This document shows, one piece after another, positions 62,626 to 64,000 of a stretch of 64,000 nucleotides of DNA (positions are counted from its first letter, which is position 1; each line of letters opens with the position of its first letter). The stretch is from contig DAIDIH010000307.1 in assembly GCA_027459465.1 (NCBI GenBank), positions 1 through 64,000 on the forward strand, written 5' to 3'. Source of the stretch: Bryobacterales bacterium. Its GTDB lineage: Bacteria; Acidobacteriota; Terriglobia; Bryobacterales; Bryobacteraceae. Below the pieces are notes generated by a model that worked only from the letters and a program-made list of their open reading frames with translations, was not told the DNA's origin and searched no databases. A program made the position numbers and the translations under genes.

Positions 62626-64000
62626 TCAGTGAAGAGTCTTTTGGGGCGGAAGCCCCATCCGGGCCGGCATCCCAGGCATGGTCAGGGCCAACGGCCAGTG
62701 GTTTTGCGGTGACTCGGCTTTGTCCTCGTGACAGCCGATGCATCCACGGTCTTCTCCCGGACGCACCCAGATCCAACTTCGCTGCGAGGCTACTAAGTTA
62801 CCGTTTGCCGCGACCAGATCGAATCGAACGGGACGGTCGGCCGGCACTGCAATGTAGAAGGATCCATCGGCGGCGACCGGGGCCTGGCCGAGTAGTTGCT
62901 CGCTGCCCTGGTCGTCTTTTTGAAGGAAGACCCGCACTTGGGCGATGGCGGCGGACAACGTGCCGCCCTTGGCGCTGCCTGCGCGGCGGGCATTGAGGCA
63001 GATGAAGCGTCCGTTATTTCGCTCAAGATGCAGAATGGACCTGTAAACAGCCTGGGCAGGGTGGGGACGCAGCGGAACTGCTTGGACAACGGAGACCGAA
63101 GGATCGCGATAGATTAGCCGGGGAGGCATGTCTCCGGATAAGTCCAGCTCATAGGCTGAGTAATGGACGGATGAGGAGGCCGAGTCCTGCCGGGAAACCA
63201 GTACGTGGCCGCCGTTCAACTCGTGGACGGATTGCACCAAGGGCTGTGGTGAGTTACAGGTTGTAACGCGAAGCGACCCGGGGCGGACGAATGCAAGCAC
63301 GCCCCCGGGTTCTGAGTTTCTTGCCGGGTCGCGTTGCGTGAAGACGACCGTTCCATCGTCAAGCTCAGAGGCAGAGTTCTGGCTCAACGGCGAAGGCTGG
63401 TCCTCGCCGAATGAAGCCAGTCCGGAACCGTCGGGACGTAGGGTGAAGAGGGCGCGAGGCTGCGGATGGCCGCCGGTTCGAGCAAGCGAGCGTTCGGCGG
63501 AAGCAAGAAGGCGTCCATCTTGAAGCACGGTTTCCAGTTCGAACCGCCCGGGGCCGAACGTGATTCGACGCGAATCCGAGCCGTCGATACGGGCGACGCA
63601 CAGGAACGACTCACCGTATGGCGCGGAGACGCGCGTGTAAACAAACTGATTTTCGGGCAGGTAGGCGGCCTTCAGACAGTTGTCCGGGCAATGCGTGAGT
63701 TGATGCTGCGCCGTGCCGTCGGAGTTCATCTCCCAGACTTGCCAGGGCGAGTCAAGAGTAGTTTTGGCGGAGAAAAGTATCTTTTCGCCGGAGGGGGAAA
63801 CGTCAGGGTCCGCGGCGGCGAAGAAACGGGGAGAGAGATTCGCCGCGGTGCTCGGCGGTTGGCCCGGTTGCCAGGATACCAGGCGGCTGCCTTTGGGAAA
63901 GCGTTGCGTGATCGGAACTGCGGTCGTGATGGGCGCTTCGACGAATAAGAGGGCCGGGGCGAGGTTGGAAGGGGGAAAGCCCGTATGGAGGTCGCCGTTT
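62626..64000 (-). CDS. propeller protein with C-terminal monoheme (HZS-alpha/PD40-like), partial at right edge
   Basis: The minus-strand frame is open to the window edge, so the N-terminus is missing; at least 457 codons are seen, beyond an in-frame ATG at 63729. TolB/PD40-type blades are present (DPDVSPSGEKILFSA, RIDGSDSRRITFG), then a beta-rich middle domain. The C-terminal motif RSWIWVRPGEDRGCIGCHED with one CxxCH heme site matches the hydrazine-synthase-alpha-like middle domain family that also occurs in many acidobacterial and planctomycetal exported proteins unrelated to anammox. Co-directional with the whole leftward run to 52390. Function unknown. Confidence 0.8.
   Translation of the reverse strand, partial: NGDLHTGFPPSNLAPALLFVEAPITTAVPITQRFPKGSRLVSWQPGQPPSTAANLSPRFFAAADPDVSPSGEKILFSAKTTLDSPWQVWEMNSDGTAQHQLTHCPDNCLKAAYLPENQFVYTRVSAPYGESFLCVARIDGSDSRRITFGPGRFELETVLQDGRLLASAERSLARTGGHPQPRALFTLRPDGSGLASFGEDQPSPLSQNSASELDDGTVVFTQRDPARNSEPGGVLAFVRPGSLRVTTCNSPQPLVQSVHELNGGHVLVSRQDSASSSVHYSAYELDLSGDMPPRLIYRDPSVSVVQAVPLRPHPAQAVYRSILHLERNNGRFICLNARRAGSAKGGTLSAAIAQVRVFLQKDDQGSEQLLGQAPVAADGSFYIAVPADRPVRFDLVAANGNLVASQRSWIWVRPGEDRGCIGCHEDKAESPQNHWPLALTMPGMPARMGLPPQKTLH

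Noticed and set aside
62626-64000. Hydrazine synthase subunit (anammox)
   Set aside because: Only the HZS-alpha-like middle domain and heme motif match; such proteins are common in non-anammox bacteria and no other anammox gene is present.

Overview
The window is high-GC bacterial DNA with short intergenic gaps and many overlapping start/stop codons. The gene families suggest an Acidobacteriota genome of the Bryobacter/Solibacter type. The pointers are a carboxypeptidase-regulatory-like TonB-dependent receptor, a DUF5107-TPR protein beside a GH2 enzyme, ASPIC/UnbV and YVTN propeller proteins, and a dissimilatory sulfur island of the kind reported in peatland acidobacterial genomes. This taxonomic call is inference from gene families, not from a marker gene. 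No rRNA, tRNA, CRISPR array or recognisable insertion sequence was seen.

Layout. (1) 1-9.6 kb is a sugar-utilisation locus: a partial TonB-dependent receptor (minus strand), a divergent LacI regulator, a Tat-exported GH2 glycosidase, a DUF5107-TPR protein and an MFS sugar porter. Short AACGTACAC repeats mark its promoters. (2) 9.6-10.87 kb looks like an inserted piece bracketed by a perfect 32-bp direct repeat; it holds a methyltransferase and the tail of an acyltransferase. (3) 10.8-17.1 kb (minus) carries sat, a possible tiny membrane protein, and an Hmc-like transmembrane redox complex: a CCG iron-sulfur protein, a NarI-like cytochrome b, a four-cluster ferredoxin, and an NrfD protein fused to a six-heme cytochrome. 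(4) 17.4-23.9 kb has a cysteine-rich HTH regulator divergent from sat, dsrN, a small DsrD-like winged-helix protein, a heptad-repeat DUF202 membrane protein, a cytidylate-kinase-like/BON protein, and a uroporphyrinogen-III methyltransferase fused to a second methyltransferase domain.

(5) 24.1-43.5 kb (plus) is one nearly gapless series: a cysteine-tailed MarR regulator, aprBA, a zinc-ribbon protein, a YkgJ-type protein, qmoABC, dsrAB, dsrL, dsrC, an RsbRD_N protein, dsrMKJOP and a TauE/SafE exporter. With sat and dsrN this is the full cytoplasmic route sulfate -> APS -> sulfite -> DsrC-trisulfide, plus its membrane electron-transfer modules. dsrEFH is absent, and dsrL lies inside the core operon. 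(6) 43.5-46.4 kb is a decaying stretch: an unrecognised protein, a frameshifted GH43-like pseudogene, a MaoC-like hydratase and a deleted MFS pseudogene. (7) 46.4-52.4 kb encodes an ArsR regulator with DabA and two NuoL/M-like proteins, a probable inorganic-carbon uptake system. (8) 52.4-64 kb (minus) is a tightly packed run of nine genes: two GMC-dehydrogenase components, two LIV-type binding proteins, RidA, a Reg_prop propeller, a YVTN-propeller/diheme peroxidase fusion, an FG-GAP/ASPIC-UnbV protein and a partial propeller-monoheme protein. Its function is unknown.
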